Positions 1-8,200 of a DNA stretch of 10,493 bases are shown one piece after another (within the stretch, counting starts at the first letter, position 1; each line of letters opens with the position of its first letter). A program made the position numbers and the translations under genes. The stretch is from positions 1 through 10,493 of the forward strand of contig JANJUH010000313.1 of the NCBI GenBank assembly GCA_024710675.1, given 5' to 3'. Under the pieces are notes generated by a model. The model had not been told where the DNA came from, made no database searches, and worked only from the letters and a program-made list of their open reading frames with translations. The DNA is from Lysobacterales bacterium. Its GTDB lineage: Bacteria > Pseudomonadota > Gammaproteobacteria > Xanthomonadales > SZUA-5.

Positions 1-2
1 GC

Positions 3-68
3 GTGCTCGACCGCATTGCTGCCGGCGCCAGCGTGCCGGCCCCAACCGGACAGAATCCCTCGCCATGA
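3..68 (+). CDS. C-terminal end of an upstream gene (partial; rnpA or yidD expected)
   Basis: An open frame runs in from the left edge and ends at TGA 66-68. It shows only about 21 residues, beginning VLDRIAAG and ending in a Pro/Gly-rich tail. Its stop overlaps the yidC start as ATGA (65-68), typical of translationally coupled genes. In gammaproteobacteria the gene before yidC is normally yidD or rnpA (RNase P protein), so one of these is expected by position. The tail is too short and poorly conserved to choose between them. The identity is inference from gene order; the open frame and the overlap are seen directly. Confidence 0.5.
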   Translation: MLDRIAAGASVPAPTGQNPSP

Positions 69-1777
69 ACCACCTTCGTTTCTTCCTGCTGGCCGGCCTG
101 CTCCTCGTCGGACTGCAACTGTGGGTTGCATGGGAAAAGGACTACGGCCCGCGCCCGGCCGAAGTGCCGCTGTCGACGACGCCGGCCACACCCGCCGCGG
201 TCGGTGATGATGGCGTTCCGACGACCGCTGCCGCGCCGAGTGCGCCTGCCGATGTCCCGGCCGCGCCTGCTGAACCGGCGGCCACGCCTGCCGTGCCAGC
301 CGCCGGCCAGCCCGCCGCAGAAGCCGGCCGCCTGGTGCGCATCGAGAGCGATGTGCTGCGCCTGACCGTCTCGACGCGCGGCGCCGAGATCCTCGAAGCC
401 GAGTTGCCCGGCTACCCAGTCAGCCTCGAGCGCCGCGATGTCGCGGTGAAGCTGCTCAACCAGGACGCACAGCGTTACTTCATCGCGCAGTCGGGCCTGG
501 TGGCGAGCGAGCGCAAGGCGCCCGACCACACCACCGAATTCCAGATCGATGGCGATGCCTTCGCGCTCGCCGACGGTCAGTCCGTGCTCGAAGTACCATT
601 CACATGGAGCGACGGCGAAGGCCTGACGGTGCGCAAGATCCTGCGCCTCGAACGCGGCAGCTACGCGCTCTCGATTCGCCATGAGATCGACAACCAGAGC
701 GCAGCGCCCTGGCGCGGCAGCCAGTACCGGCAGATGCAACGCGTACCGCCGCCGAAGCCGAGCGCCTTCGCCTTCAACGATCCCGAGCTCTATGCCTTCG
801 TCGGCGCGGCCGTCTACAGCCCCGACGAGATGTTCCAGAAGCTGCCCTTCGACGATTTCGCCGAGGAGCCCTTCCGGCGCACCTTCGCCGGCGGCTGGTC
901 GGCGATGCAGCAGCACTATTTCGTCGGCGCCTACATCCCCGATGCAACCGAGCAGACCAGTTACGAGACGGCGATCCTGCCGGGCTCGGGCTTCATGCCG
1001 ACGCGCTTTTTGATGCGCCAGATGAGTCCGGCCTTCGAGGTGGCGCCCGGCGCCAGCCAGAGCATCGGCGCGCGCCTGTATCTCGGGCCCAAGCTGCAGA
1101 GCCTGCTGCCCGAAGTGGCACCCGGCCTGCAGTACACGGTCGACTACGGCATGGTGGCCTTCATCGCCCAGCCGCTGTTCTGGCTGATGAGCTGGATCCA
1201 CAAGCTTGTTGGCAACTGGGGCGTGGCGATCATCATCCTGACCCTGCTGATCAAGCTCGCCTTCTACCGGCTCAGTGAGGCGCAGTACCGCTCGATGGCG
1301 CGCATGCGCAAGCTGCAGCCGCGTCTCGAGGCATTGAAGGAGCGCTTCGGTGACGACCGCCAGAAGATGGCGCAGGCGCAGATGGACCTGTTCAAGCAGG
1401 AGAAGGTCAACCCGCTCGGCGGCTGCCTGCCGATCCTGGTGCAGATCCCGGTCTTCTTTGCGCTGTACTGGGTGATCTTCGAAGCGGTCGAGCTGCGCCA
1501 GGCGCCCTTCTTCGGCTGGATCCAGGACCTCTCGGTCAAGGATCCGTACTTCGTGCTGCCGCTCTTGAACGCGGTGGTCATGTGGTACACGCAGCGGCTG
1601 TCGCCGACGCCGGGCATGGACCCGGTGCAGCGCAAGGTGCTGCAGTCGATGCCGCTGGTCTTCGGCGTGCTGTTCGCCTTCTTCCCCTCGGGCCTGGTGC
1701 TGTACTGGCTGGCCAATGGCGTACTCGGCCTGGTCCAGCAGATCGTCATCATGAAGCGCGTCGAGGCCGAGAAGTAG
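65..1777 (+). CDS. yidC: Membrane protein insertase YidC
   Basis: YidC/Oxa1-family insertase of the inner membrane, which inserts and folds membrane proteins alone or with SecYEG. The 570-residue length suits a gram-negative YidC. Residues about 3-23 form the first membrane segment. An Ala/Pro-rich linker (about 31-90) leads into the large periplasmic beta domain (about 90-345). The conserved insertase core follows: the TM2 segment GVAIIILTLLIKLAFY, the cytoplasmic loop with QYRSMARMRKLQP and KVNPLGGCLPILVQIPVF, then VELRQAPFFGWIQDLS and FPSGLVLYWLANG. Lys397 sits where E. coli has the groove Arg366; Lys is common there. The residue after Tyr401 is Arg where many homologues have Pro (YPLS), a small departure. 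The ATG at 65 gives a normal YidC N-terminus, although the frame stays open to the left edge. The Shine-Dalgarno is weak (GGACAG near 48), consistent with coupling to the overlapping upstream gene. The family call is secure. Confidence 0.98.
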   Translation: MNHLRFFLLAGLLLVGLQLWVAWEKDYGPRPAEVPLSTTPATPAAVGDDGVPTTAAAPSAPADVPAAPAEPAATPAVPAAGQPAAEAGRLVRIESDVLRLTVSTRGAEILEAELPGYPVSLERRDVAVKLLNQDAQRYFIAQSGLVASERKAPDHTTEFQIDGDAFALADGQSVLEVPFTWSDGEGLTVRKILRLERGSYALSIRHEIDNQSAAPWRGSQYRQMQRVPPPKPSAFAFNDPELYAFVGAAVYSPDEMFQKLPFDDFAEEPFRRTFAGGWSAMQQHYFVGAYIPDATEQTSYETAILPGSGFMPTRFLMRQMSPAFEVAPGASQSIGARLYLGPKLQSLLPEVAPGLQYTVDYGMVAFIAQPLFWLMSWIHKLVGNWGVAIIILTLLIKLAFYRLSEAQYRSMARMRKLQPRLEALKERFGDDRQKMAQAQMDLFKQEKVNPLGGCLPILVQIPVFFALYWVIFEAVELRQAPFFGWIQDLSVKDPYFVLPLLNAVVMWYTQRLSPTPGMDPVQRKVLQSMPLVFGVLFAFFPSGLVLYWLANGVLGLVQQIVIMKRVEAEK

Positions 1778-1792
1778 GCGGATCGACATCGG

Positions 1793-1811
1793 GGGCCGCA
1801 GCCTGCGGCCC
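1793..1811. other. Perfect hairpin in the yidC-mnmE gap
   Basis: An 8-bp perfect inverted repeat, GGGCCGCA (1793-1800) and TGCGGCCC (1804-1811), has a 3-base loop. It lies 15 bases after the yidC stop and 21 bases before the mnmE start. No T-run follows, so it is not a standard intrinsic terminator. It could pause polymerase, protect the upstream mRNA 3' end, or affect access to the mnmE start, which has no clear Shine-Dalgarno. Only the structure is seen; any role is inference. Confidence 0.45.
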
Positions 1812-1832
1812 ATCGACGCACCGGCGCAAGCC

Positions 1833-3188
1833 ATGCCACAGCCCCGCGACACCATTGCCGCCATCGCCACGCCGCCCGGCGCCGGTGGCATCGGTGTCGT
1901 GCGCCTGTCGGGGCCGGATTCACTGGCGATCGCCGAACACTTGCTCGGCAAACCGCCGCGCCCGCGCCACGCCCATCGCGCCCTGTTCCGTGACGCTGTC
2001 GGCGAGCCCATCGACGATGGCCTGCTGATCGCCTTCCCGGCTCCGCACTCCTATACCGGCGAAGATGTCGTCGAGCTGCAGGCGCACGGTTCGCCGCAGG
2101 CGCTGGCGCGCCTGCTCGCGCGCTGCCTGGAACTTGGCGCCCGCGTGGCACGGCCCGGCGAGTACTCCGAACGGGCGTATCTCGAAGGCAAGCTAGACCT
2201 CGCGCAGGCCGAAGCCGTGGCCGACCTGATCGCCGCCGGCTCGGAGGCTGCCGCGCGCGCCGCGCGCCGCTCGCTCGATGGCGAGTTCAGCCGCGCCGTC
2301 GACGCGCTCGCGCAACAGATGATCGAGCTGCGCGTCTGGGTCGAGGCCGCGATCGATTTTCCCGAGGAGGAGATCGACTTCCTGGCCTCGGAAGAACTCG
2401 CGCAACGCTTTGCCGCCGCCGCAACCACCCTTGGTCAACTGCGCGCCGCCGCGCAGCGCGGCCGCGTGCTCGTCGATGGCCTGCATGTGGTGATCCTCGG
2501 CGAGCCCAATGTCGGCAAGTCCAGCCTGCTGAACGCGCTGGCCGGCCACGAGCGCGCGATCGTCACGCCGATTGCCGGCACCACCCGCGACACGCTGCAC
2601 GAGCGCATCGAAGTCGACGGCCTGCCGCTGACCATCGTCGACACCGCCGGCCTACGCGAGACCGCGGACCTCGTCGAACGCGAAGGCGTGGCCCGCGCCG
2701 GCCGCGAAGCCGAACGCGCCGACCTGGTGCTCTGGGTGGTCGATGGCAGCGCGACCGATGTGCCGCCTGTCGATCCCGCCGCCGCCCTGCCCGCGCTTGC
2801 CGGCGTACCGCGCCTCGTCGTCCACAACAAGCTCGACCTCGCCGGCGGCGAGCCGCGCAGCGAAGGCCGCAGCGACGGCACGCACGTCCACCTCACCGCC
2901 CCTACCGGCGCCGGACTCGACCAGCTCCGCCAGGCACTAAGGGCAGCCGCCGGCCTCAGCGAAGGCAGCGAAGGCGCCTTCAGCGCCAGACAGCGCCACC
3001 TCGACGCCCTCGCCCGCGCCGCCACCCACCTCGAATCCGCCCGCACAGAGGCCCTCGGTCACGGCCGCGGCGAACTCGCCGCCGAAGACCTCCGCCGCGC
3101 CCACGACGCCCTGGGCGAGATCACCGGGCGCATGCAGCCGGACGAGCTGCTGGGGGAGATCTTCGGGCGGTTTTGCATCGGGAAGTGA
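1833..3188 (+). CDS. mnmE: tRNA uridine-5-carboxymethylaminomethyl(34) synthesis GTPase MnmE
   Basis: MnmE (TrmE), cytoplasmic GTPase that works with MnmG (not in this window) to install the cmnm5 group on wobble uridine 34 of certain tRNAs, using methylene-tetrahydrofolate. The 451-residue length is close to the E. coli protein. The N-terminal folate-binding domain starts DTIAAIATPPGAGGIGVVRLSG and includes SYTGEDVVELQAHG and GEYSERAYLEGKLDLAQAEA. The G domain, inserted in the helical domain, has G1 GEPNVGKS (223-230), G2 TTRD (250-253), G3 DTAG (270-273) and G4 NKLD (332-335). Glu282, matching the catalytic Glu of E. coli MnmE, is kept. The protein ends in the family signature FCIGK with Cys448. 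All expected functional residues are present, so it looks active. The start matches the family N-terminus but lacks a clear Shine-Dalgarno. Spacing of 55 bases from yidC, same strand, suggests co-transcription, as is usual near the rpmH-rnpA-yidC cluster. Confidence 0.98.
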   Translation: MPQPRDTIAAIATPPGAGGIGVVRLSGPDSLAIAEHLLGKPPRPRHAHRALFRDAVGEPIDDGLLIAFPAPHSYTGEDVVELQAHGSPQALARLLARCLELGARVARPGEYSERAYLEGKLDLAQAEAVADLIAAGSEAAARAARRSLDGEFSRAVDALAQQMIELRVWVEAAIDFPEEEIDFLASEELAQRFAAAATTLGQLRAAAQRGRVLVDGLHVVILGEPNVGKSSLLNALAGHERAIVTPIAGTTRDTLHERIEVDGLPLTIVDTAGLRETADLVEREGVARAGREAERADLVLWVVDGSATDVPPVDPAAALPALAGVPRLVVHNKLDLAGGEPRSEGRSDGTHVHLTAPTGAGLDQLRQALRAAAGLSEGSEGAFSARQRHLDALARAATHLESARTEALGHGRGELAAEDLRRAHDALGEITGRMQPDELLGEIFGRFCIGK

Positions 3189-3207
3189 GGGACACATCGC
3201 TCGTGCC

Positions 3208-3223
3208 GTAGGAAATCCCCTAC
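3208..3223. promoter_or_regulatory. GTAGG-N6-CCTAC inverted repeat upstream of ubiK
   Basis: A 16-base element has perfect 5-base arms GTAGG (3208-3212) and CCTAC (3219-3223) around AAATCC. It sits 80 bases upstream of the ubiK start and 20 bases after the mnmE stop. Arm length and spacing suit a dimeric regulator site, for example of the LuxR/NarL type. Its position upstream of a TAGACT hexamer (3269-3274) also suits an operator. It could instead be a degenerate remnant of the GTAG...CTAC hairpins seen elsewhere in the window. The repeat is seen; the function is inference. Confidence 0.35.
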
Positions 3224-3268
3224 CCCACGTCGCGAGGATCCCTGACGGCGCCGACGCGCCGGAGCGCC

Positions 3269-3274
3269 TAGACT
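3269..3274 (+). promoter_or_regulatory. Possible -10 element for ubiK-comM
   Basis: TAGACT matches the sigma-70 -10 consensus at four of six positions, including the first T, second A and last T. It lies 29 bases before the ubiK ATG. No good -35 hexamer stands at 16-18 bases; the nearest resemblance, CTGACG (3242-3247), is 21 bases upstream. A promoter is plausible because mnmE and ubiK are 115 bases apart, but this assignment is weak. Confidence 0.2.
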
Positions 3275-3303
3275 GGCGCCATTGACGAGCAAGGAATCCT
3301 GCC

Positions 3304-3558
3304 ATGGCCATCGACACCCGTGCCCTCGAAGACCTGAGCCAGCGCCTCGGCGCACTGCTGCCGCCCTCGCTGGGCGAGGCGCGGGCGGATCTGGAGAAGA
3401 ACTTCCGCGCCGCGCTGCAGGCCGGGCTGCAGAAGCTCGACCTGGTGACGCGCGAGGAGTTCGAGGTGCAGAAGAAGGTGCTGCTGCGGACCCGTGAAAA
3501 ACTGGAAGCGCTGGAGCGCCAGCTCGCCGAGCTGGAGCGCCAGGAACCGGCGGCTTGA
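3304..3558 (+). CDS. ubiK: Ubiquinone biosynthesis accessory factor UbiK
   Basis: UbiK (formerly YqiC, BMFP family), a small coiled-coil protein that assists aerobic ubiquinone synthesis, in E. coli with UbiJ, near the cytoplasmic membrane. The 84-residue product shows the family pattern: an amphipathic N-terminal half with LEDLSQRLGALLPPSL and ADLEKNFRAALQAGLQKLDLVTREEFEVQ, then a charged heptad-like coiled coil (about 48-80) with LLRTREKLEALERQLAELE. The start is well supported by AAGGA at 3291-3295, 8 bases before the ATG. It is slightly shorter than the E. coli protein. comM follows after 37 bases on the same strand, so the pair is likely one transcript. The ubiK-comM adjacency probably reflects inherited gene order rather than shared function. 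Confidence 0.93.
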   Translation: MAIDTRALEDLSQRLGALLPPSLGEARADLEKNFRAALQAGLQKLDLVTREEFEVQKKVLLRTREKLEALERQLAELERQEPAA

Positions 3559-3595
3559 GCCGGCCAGTCGTGGAAGTTCGCAGCGCAGCGTCGCC

Positions 3596-5119
3596 ATGGG
3601 CCTCGCCCTCATCCATTCGCGCGCCGGACTCGGGGTCGAGGCGCCACCGGTCGGCGTCGAGGTGCACATGTCGGGCGGCATGCCGGGCATCGGCATCGTG
3701 GGGCTCCCCGAGGCTGAGGTGCGCGAGAGTCGCGATCGCGTCCGCGCCGCACTGCTGACCTCGGGCTTCGACATCCCGCCGGCACGCTTCACCGTCAACT
3801 TGTCGCCGGCCGACCTGCCCAAGGAAGGCGGGCGTTTCGACCTCCCGATCGCGCTCGGCATCCTCGCCGCCACCCGCCAGTTGCCCGATGAGCCGCTGAA
3901 CCGCCACGAGTTCCTCGGCGAGCTGGCGCTGTCCGGTGATGTGCGCGCGATCCGCGGGGCCTTGCCGGCGGTGCTGCAGGCGCGGGCGGCGGGTCGCGTG
4001 GCCGTGGTGCCGGCCGCGAATGCGGGCGAAGCGGGGCTGCTCGGGGATGGCTCCGCACTGGCGGCCGATCACCTGCTAGCCGTCGTTTCGCACCTGCGCG
4101 GCGTGCGGCCTCTGGTGCCCTGCGTGACCGCGGTGCCCGAGGCCGCACATGACGCCGCCATGCCCGACCTGGCCGATGTGCGCGGCCAGCTCGCCGCGCG
4201 GCGGGCGCTGGAGGTCGCGGCGGCCGGCGGCCACCACCTGCTGATGGTGGGACCACCCGGCTCGGGCAAGACGCTGCTGGCCTCGCGGCTGCCGGGGATC
4301 CTGCCGCCGCTGGGCGACGAGGAGGCGTTGCAGGTGGCGGCGGTGTCTTCGGTCGCCGGCCTCGGGCTCGAACCGGCCCGCTTCCGCACCCGCCCCTTCC
4401 GCGCGCCGCATCACACCGCCTCGGGCGTGGCGCTCGCCGGCGGCGGCGGACATCCGCGGCCCGGCGAAGTCTCGCTGGCGCACCACGGCGTGCTGTTCCT
4501 CGACGAGCTGACCGAGTGGAGCCGCAGCGTGCTCGAAGTGCTGCGCGAGCCGCTCGAATCCGGTCACATCGTGATCTCGCGCGCCGCCCGCCAGGCCGAG
4601 TTCCCGGCGCGCTTCCAGCTCGTCGCGGCGATGAATCCCTGCCCCTGCGGCTATGCCGGCGATCCCTCGGGCCAGTGCCGCTGCTCGCCGGACATCGTCA
4701 ATCGCTATCGCGGACGGGTGTCAGGCCCGCTGCTCGATCGCATCGACCTCCTGATCGAGGTCCCGCGCCAGCCGATCCGCGCGCTCTCGGCCGCATCCCC
4801 TCCGGGCGAGAGCAGTGCCAGCGTGCGCGAACGGGTAGTCGCGGCACGCATTCGCCAGCTCGCGCGCCAGGGCAAGCCGAATGCGGCGCTGGGAAGTCGT
4901 GAACTGGAAGCGCGCTGTCGGCTCGACACGGCCGGGCAGCGCCTCGTGGAAACCGCCGTCGAGAAACTGCGCCTGTCGGCCCGCGCCTACCACCGCATCC
5001 TGCGGGTCGCCCGCACATTGGCCGACTTGTCCGGCGCCGAACAACCCGATGGCGCGCATCTGGCAGAAGCGATCAGCTACCGGCGGTTGCTCGGGCTGGC
5101 GCAGCCGGCGGCAGCCTGA
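3596..5119 (+). CDS. comM: ComM/YifB family Mg-chelatase-like AAA+ ATPase
   Basis: ComM (YifB in E. coli), a hexameric AAA+ helicase known in Vibrio cholerae to promote branch migration during integration of transforming DNA; also widespread in species not known to be competent. The start chosen at 3596 gives 507 residues beginning MGLALIHSRAG, the family N-terminus and length. An in-frame ATG at 3494 would add 34 residues read from the end of ubiK and not family-like. The N-terminal Lon-S5-like domain spans about 1-140 (MSGGMPGIGIVGLPEAEVRE, NLSPADLPKEGGRFDLPIAL). The AAA+ core has Walker A GPPGSGKT (219-226), Walker B VLFLDE (299-304) and the NPCPCG segment (347-352) with a second Cys pair at 361 and 363. 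RYRGRVSGPLLDRIDL follows. The C-terminal Mg-chelatase-type helical domain (about 405-500) contains SARAYHRILRVARTLADL. The Walker B context reads DELTEW where DELPEF is usual. No strong Shine-Dalgarno is seen. It does not show that the host is competent. Confidence 0.96.
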   Translation: MGLALIHSRAGLGVEAPPVGVEVHMSGGMPGIGIVGLPEAEVRESRDRVRAALLTSGFDIPPARFTVNLSPADLPKEGGRFDLPIALGILAATRQLPDEPLNRHEFLGELALSGDVRAIRGALPAVLQARAAGRVAVVPAANAGEAGLLGDGSALAADHLLAVVSHLRGVRPLVPCVTAVPEAAHDAAMPDLADVRGQLAARRALEVAAAGGHHLLMVGPPGSGKTLLASRLPGILPPLGDEEALQVAAVSSVAGLGLEPARFRTRPFRAPHHTASGVALAGGGGHPRPGEVSLAHHGVLFLDELTEWSRSVLEVLREPLESGHIVISRAARQAEFPARFQLVAAMNPCPCGYAGDPSGQCRCSPDIVNRYRGRVSGPLLDRIDLLIEVPRQPIRALSAASPPGESSASVRERVVAARIRQLARQGKPNAALGSRELEARCRLDTAGQRLVETAVEKLRLSARAYHRILRVARTLADLSGAEQPDGAHLAEAISYRRLLGLAQPAAA

Positions 5120-5156
5120 GGTGCGGTTCCCGCATGGGCCTGCGGCAAACCCTCCC

Positions 5157-5194
5157 CGCGTAGCCCGCCGGAGGCGGTCAACGCGGGCTACGGG
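5157..5194. repeat. REP-like hairpin element, GTAG...CTAC
   Basis: A perfect 10-bp inverted repeat, CGTAGCCCGC (5159-5168) and GCGGGCTACG (5183-5192), encloses 14 bases. Nested in its left half is an alternative hairpin, CCGCC (5165-5169) and GGCGG (5173-5177) with loop GGA. The two stems share bases and cannot form together. GTAG at the left edge (5160-5163) and CTAC at the right (5188-5191) match the GTAG head of REP elements that are associated with RAYT transposases, such as SMAG elements of Stenotrophomonas. It lies between comM and the protease gene, 37 bases after the comM stop. No T-run follows, so a classic terminator is not supported, though the stem could stabilise or end the comM transcript. 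Confidence 0.6.
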
Positions 5195-5278
5195 AGCGCC
5201 TGTCACATCGCGGCGGCCTGACCATCGGCACACGGGATCGATGCGGCTGCGGGCTTACACTCGCGCGCTCGCCGTCAC

Positions 5279-5283
5279 GGAGG
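5279..5283 (+). promoter_or_regulatory. Shine-Dalgarno of the S41 protease gene
   Basis: GGAGG stands 6 bases before the ATG at 5290, a near-ideal site that fixes this start. It is the strongest ribosome site in the window. A TACACT hexamer at 5256-5261 could serve as a -10 box but has no convincing -35, so no promoter is called. Confidence 0.8.
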
Positions 5284-5289
5284 CTGTCG

Positions 5290-8200
5290 ATGCGCACACC
5301 GCTCACCCTGCTGCTCGCCACGCTCTTGGCAGCTCCGGCGATCGCTTCGCCCGGCTATTACCGCGAACCGGCGATCCGCGGCGACACCATCGTCTTCACC
5401 GCGGAGGGTGATCTCTGGAGCGTCGCAGCGAGCGGCGGCCAGGCACGCCGGCTGACCACGCACCCGGCCGAGGAATCGCAGGCGGTGCTGTCGCCCGATG
5501 GCCGCAATGTCGCCTTCGTCGCCGCCTACGACGGCGCGCCGGAGCTCTACCGTATGCCGCTGGCAGGCGGCGAACCCGAACGACTGACTTTCCACGGCGG
5601 CCGCATCTTCGTGCAGGGCTGGCATGCCGAGCTCGGGATCCTCTACTCCAGCGATGCGGTGGTCGGTCCGACCCACCATCGCGTGCTGCGCGCGATCGGC
5701 ACGGACGGCGCTGTGCGGCAGTGGCCGCTCGCCCAGGTCACCGATGCCACGCCGGCCGCCGACGGCGCCCTGTGGTTCACCCGCTTTGGCCTCAAGATCA
5801 GCACCGACAACGCCCACGGCTATCGCGGCGGCGCCCGCGCGCGGCTCTGGCGCTGGACAGGCGACGAAACGACCGAGGCGACGCCGATCGGCGATGGCTG
5901 GAACGCCAATCTCACTGCGCCGCTCGCCTGGAACGATCGCCTGGTCGTCACGGCCGACATCGAGGGCCTGTCCAACCTCTGGCTGCTGCCGGCTGGCGAG
6001 GGCGCGCCGGAAGCGCTGACGCGCCATGCCGATTTCGAGGTGCGCGGCGCGGCGATCGACGGCAACCGTGTCGTCTACCAGCATGGCGCGGACCTGCGGC
6101 TGTTCGACCTCTCGGCGCGCAGCGACCGCAAGCTCGAGATCACGCTGGCCTCGGATTTCGAGCAGCGCCGCGAGCGGCATCTGAAAAAGCCGCTCGCCTT
6201 CCTCAACGATCTGCAACTGGCCGCCGACGGCAGCCGTGTCGCGGTGACGGCGCGCGGCGGCGCGGCGCTGGCCGGCACCGGGCCGCTGCGGCGCGTCGAG
6301 ATCGCGGCGCCCGCGACCGCGCGCCTGCGCTCGGCGGTGCCCTCGGTCGATGGCCGCTGGGTGTACGCGATCGTCGACGAGGGCACGGGCTCGGAAGTCT
6401 GGCGCCTGCCGGCCGACGGCTCGGCCGGCGGCGAGGCACTGACGAAAGGCGGCGATGCCCACCGTTGGCGCCTCGTGCCTGATCCGACCGGCCGCTGGCT
6501 GGCCCACGACGACAAGCGTGGACGGCTGTGGCTCACGGATCTCGAGAAGGGCGGCACCAAGCTCCTGGACCAGTCGCCGGTGGCGGCCGATCGCGTCTAT
6601 GGCTCCATCGTCTGGTCGGCCGACGGCAAGCTGCTGGCGCTGGCGCGCGCCGACAGCCGGCGCCTGCTGAACCAGATCGTGCTGGTCGAGGTCGCCAGCG
6701 GCCGCAAGGCCACGCTGAGCTCCGATCGCTACGAGAGCTTCGACCCGGCCTTCTCGCGCGACGGTCGCTGGCTGTACTTCCTGTCGAACCGCAGCTTCCA
6801 GGGGGTGCCCGGCGGTCCGTGGGGCGATCGCAACACCGGGCCCTTCTACGATCGCCGCACCAAGGTCTACGCGATCGCGCTCGCCGCGGGCCAGCGCTTC
6901 CCCTTCCTGCCGGCCGACGAACTGGCCCCGAAGACTGCGGACGATGCCAAGGCCGGGGCCGAAGTGCGGATCGAGTGGGAGGGGCTGGCCGATCGTCTCT
7001 TCGAGGTGCCGCTGGCCGCCGGGAACTACTCGGAACTCGCCCTTGACGGCGAACGCCTGTACCTGCTCGACCGGCCGTCGGCACCCGGCGCCAAGGCCGA
7101 GCTGAAGACCCTCGCGATCGGCAACCAGGGCGCGCCCGCGGACACTTTCATGGGTGATCTCGCCGACTTCCAGCTCTCGGCCGACGGCAAGAAGCTGCTG
7201 CTGATCAAGCCCGGCAGCGATCCCGCTGCTCCGCAAGCCCCGGGCGAGATCCTGATCGTCGATGCCGGTGCCAAGGCGCCGGCGGACGTCTCCAAGGCCC
7301 AGGTGCGGCTGGCCGACTGGGCGCTGGCGATAGACCCTGAGCAGGAATGGCAGCAGATGTTCGACGACGCCTGGCGCATGCACCGCGCCTTCTCCTTCGA
7401 TCCGGCGCTGCGCGGCGTGGACTGGGAGGCGCAGCGCGCGCGCTTCGCGCCGTTGGTCTCTCGTGTCGCCGATCGCACCGAACTGGACGACCTGCTCGGG
7501 CAGATGATCGCACCGCTGTCGATCCTGCACTCGCAGGTGCGTGGTGGCGAGCTGCGCGCCGATCCCGAGGCGGTTGCGCCGGCCTTCCTCGGCGCCACGC
7601 TGCGCAGCAGCGATGAGGGCGTGGTCATCGAGCGCATCCACGCCAGCGATCCCGAACTGCCCTCGGAGCGCGCCCCGCTGGCGCAGCCCGGCGTGGATGC
7701 GCGCGCCGGCGATCGCATCGTGGCCATCAATGGCCGGCGCATTGACCGTGAGGCGGACGTGGCGCTGGCGCTGCGTGCCCAGGCCGGCCAGCAGGTCCTG
7801 CTGGAGCTGGCACGCGGCGGCAAGACCCATCGCACCGTGGTCGTGCCCATCGCCGCCGATCAGGATGCCAGCCTGCGCTACGGCGACTGGGTGCAGGCCA
7901 CGCGCGAGCGCGTGCAGGCCGCGGCCGGCGGGCGCATCGGCTACCTGCACCTGCGCGCGATGGGCTCGGGTGACATGGCCAGCTTCGTCCGCGAGTTCTA
8001 CGCCCAGTTCGATCGCGAGGGCCTGATCATCGACGTCCGCCGCAACCGCGGCGGCAACATCGACGCCTGGGTCATCGAAAAGCTGCTCAAGCGCGCCTGG
8101 GCCTTCTGGAAACCGGTCGGCGGCACGCCCTACTGGAACCAGCAGCAGAGCTTCCGCGGCCACCTCGTGGTGCTGGCCGACGAACTGACCTATTCCGATG

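Noticed and set aside
1264..2151. A 295-codon - strand frame across yidC and mnmE
   Set aside because: It overlaps two certain genes, is low-complexity in parts and shows no family motif; a GC-driven shadow.
3494..3595. A 34-residue N-terminal extension of ComM starting inside ubiK
   Set aside because: The extension is Ser/Arg/Trp-rich out-of-frame ubiK sequence, while the ATG at 3596 gives the family-typical MGLALIHSRAG start and normal length.
3059..4072. A 337-codon - strand frame across mnmE, ubiK and comM
   Set aside because: It crosses three supported genes on the other strand and has no recognisable domain.
5120..5289. A small gene in the comM-protease gap
   Set aside because: No start with a ribosome site and family-like product was seen; the gap is explained by the hairpin and the protease leader.
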